A DNA stretch of 5,795 nucleotides, from positions 1-5,795 of the forward strand of contig VGRU01000224.1 in NCBI GenBank assembly GCA_016875255.1, given 5' to 3'. Positions 5,227-5,795 of the stretch are shown in pieces. Under the pieces are notes generated by a model that was given only the letters and a program-made list of their open reading frames with translations, was not told the origin of the DNA and ran no database searches. The translations under genes and the position numbers were made by a program. Numbering within the stretch: the first letter of the stretch is position 1; each line of letters begins with the position of its first letter. Source of the DNA: Deltaproteobacteria bacterium (GTDB lineage: Bacteria > Desulfobacterota > BSN033 > UBA1163).

Positions 5227-5795
5227 ATGGGAATTCTGCTACAGGTCAGAGATTTAAAGACTTATTTCTACACGGATGCCGGTGTGGTCAGGGCTGTGGA
5301 TGGGGTTTCCTATGACCTCCGTCAGGGAGAGACATTGGGGTTGGTGGGCGAGAGCGGCTGCGGCAAGAGCGTGAGCGCCCTATCTATCCTCCGTTTGATC
5401 GCCAATCCCCCGGGAAAGATCGTTGGCGGGGAGATATTCTTTGAGGGGAAGGACCTCCTGAAGATCTCCGAGGAGGAGATCCGTAGCATCCGCGGAAACC
5501 ACATTGCCATGATCTTTCAGGAGCCGATGACCTCTCTCAATCCTGTCCTAACCGTGGGGCTCCAGATCGGAGAGGCGCTTGAGCTCCACAGAAACATGAA
5601 TAAGAAGGAAACCAGGGAGGAAATTCTAAGGCTCTTGAGGATGGTGGGGATTCCGGATCCCGAAAGGCGGATTGGCGACTATCCTCACCAGTTCAGCGGA
5701 GGCATGCGTCAGAGGGTGATGATCGCCATGGCTTTGAGCTGCAATCCGAAGCTTCTTATTGCCGATGAACCCACGACTGCGGTGGATGTGACGAT
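5227..5795 (+). CDS. DppD-like ATPase of the peptide/nickel-type ABC importer, N-terminal part; 3' end outside window
   Basis: 189 codons are visible before the window ends. This cytoplasmic subunit hydrolyses ATP to drive import. It shows, in order, the strand [11 protein letters not shown], Walker A GESGCGKS at 41-48 (K47), the Q-loop [10 protein letters not shown] with Q98, the signature FSGGMRQRV with S157 at the start of SGG, Walker B LLIADEP at 176-182 (D180, E181), and the beginning of the D-loop (AVDVT, where ALDVT is more common). The QEPMTSLNP and SGGMRQRV wording is characteristic of the Dpp/Opp ATPases. The H-loop and the C-terminal oligopeptide-transporter extension are beyond the window. 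The ATG at 5227 gives a family-normal N-terminus, although no ribosome site precedes it. A second ATPase gene (DppF-like) is expected next. Confidence 0.93.
   Translation, partial: MGILLQVRDLKTYFYTDAGVVRAVDGVSYDLRQGETLGLVGESGCGKSVSALSILRLIANPPGKIVGGEIFFEGKDLLKISEEEIRSIRGNHIAMIFQEPMTSLNPVLTVGLQIGEALELHRNMNKKETREEILRLLRMVGIPDPERRIGDYPHQFSGGMRQRVMIAMALSCNPKLLIADEPTTAVDVT

Overview
The window looks like an ordinary chromosomal segment of a Gram-negative bacterium. The solute-binding protein has a classical signal peptide with no lipobox, which suggests periplasmic secretion. The gene style and the short degenerate repeats between genes remind me of uncultured Desulfobacterota (the former Deltaproteobacteria). 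That taxonomic placement is an inference from memory and was not tested. All recognisable genes are on the + strand.

Layout: positions 1-366 hold the C-terminal part of a YgjP-type (DUF45) zinc metallopeptidase with an intact HELAH motif. After 37 bases comes a short iron-sulfur protein related to the epoxyqueuosine reductase (QueG) core (404-1081), which ends directly after its second cluster motif. A 258-base gap follows, with two stem-loops, a reasonable sigma70-type promoter and a small 7-bp repeat. The rest of the window is a peptide/nickel-type (Dpp/Opp) ABC importer in the usual gene order: family 5 solute-binding protein (1340-2947), a strong intrinsic terminator (2967-3021), DppB-like permease (3046-3969), a repeat-filled gap, DppC-like permease (4205-5080), a second repeat-filled gap, and a DppD-like ATPase cut by the window end (5227-5795).

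How the parts work together: the binding protein would capture a ligand in the periplasm, the two permeases would form the channel, and the ATPase would power import. A second ATPase (DppF-like) probably lies downstream. The substrate cannot be read from the sequence. The terminator between the binding-protein gene and the permease genes, together with strong ribosome sites on the first genes and weak ones on the later genes, points to excess binding protein over membrane components.

The genes hold nothing I would call a new system. The most unusual material is non-coding: three of the four gaps after position 1081 contain degenerate tandem arrays with 7- or 8-bp units. In the last gap a 30-bp palindromic element interrupts one such array, and removing it restores the 7-bp register exactly.
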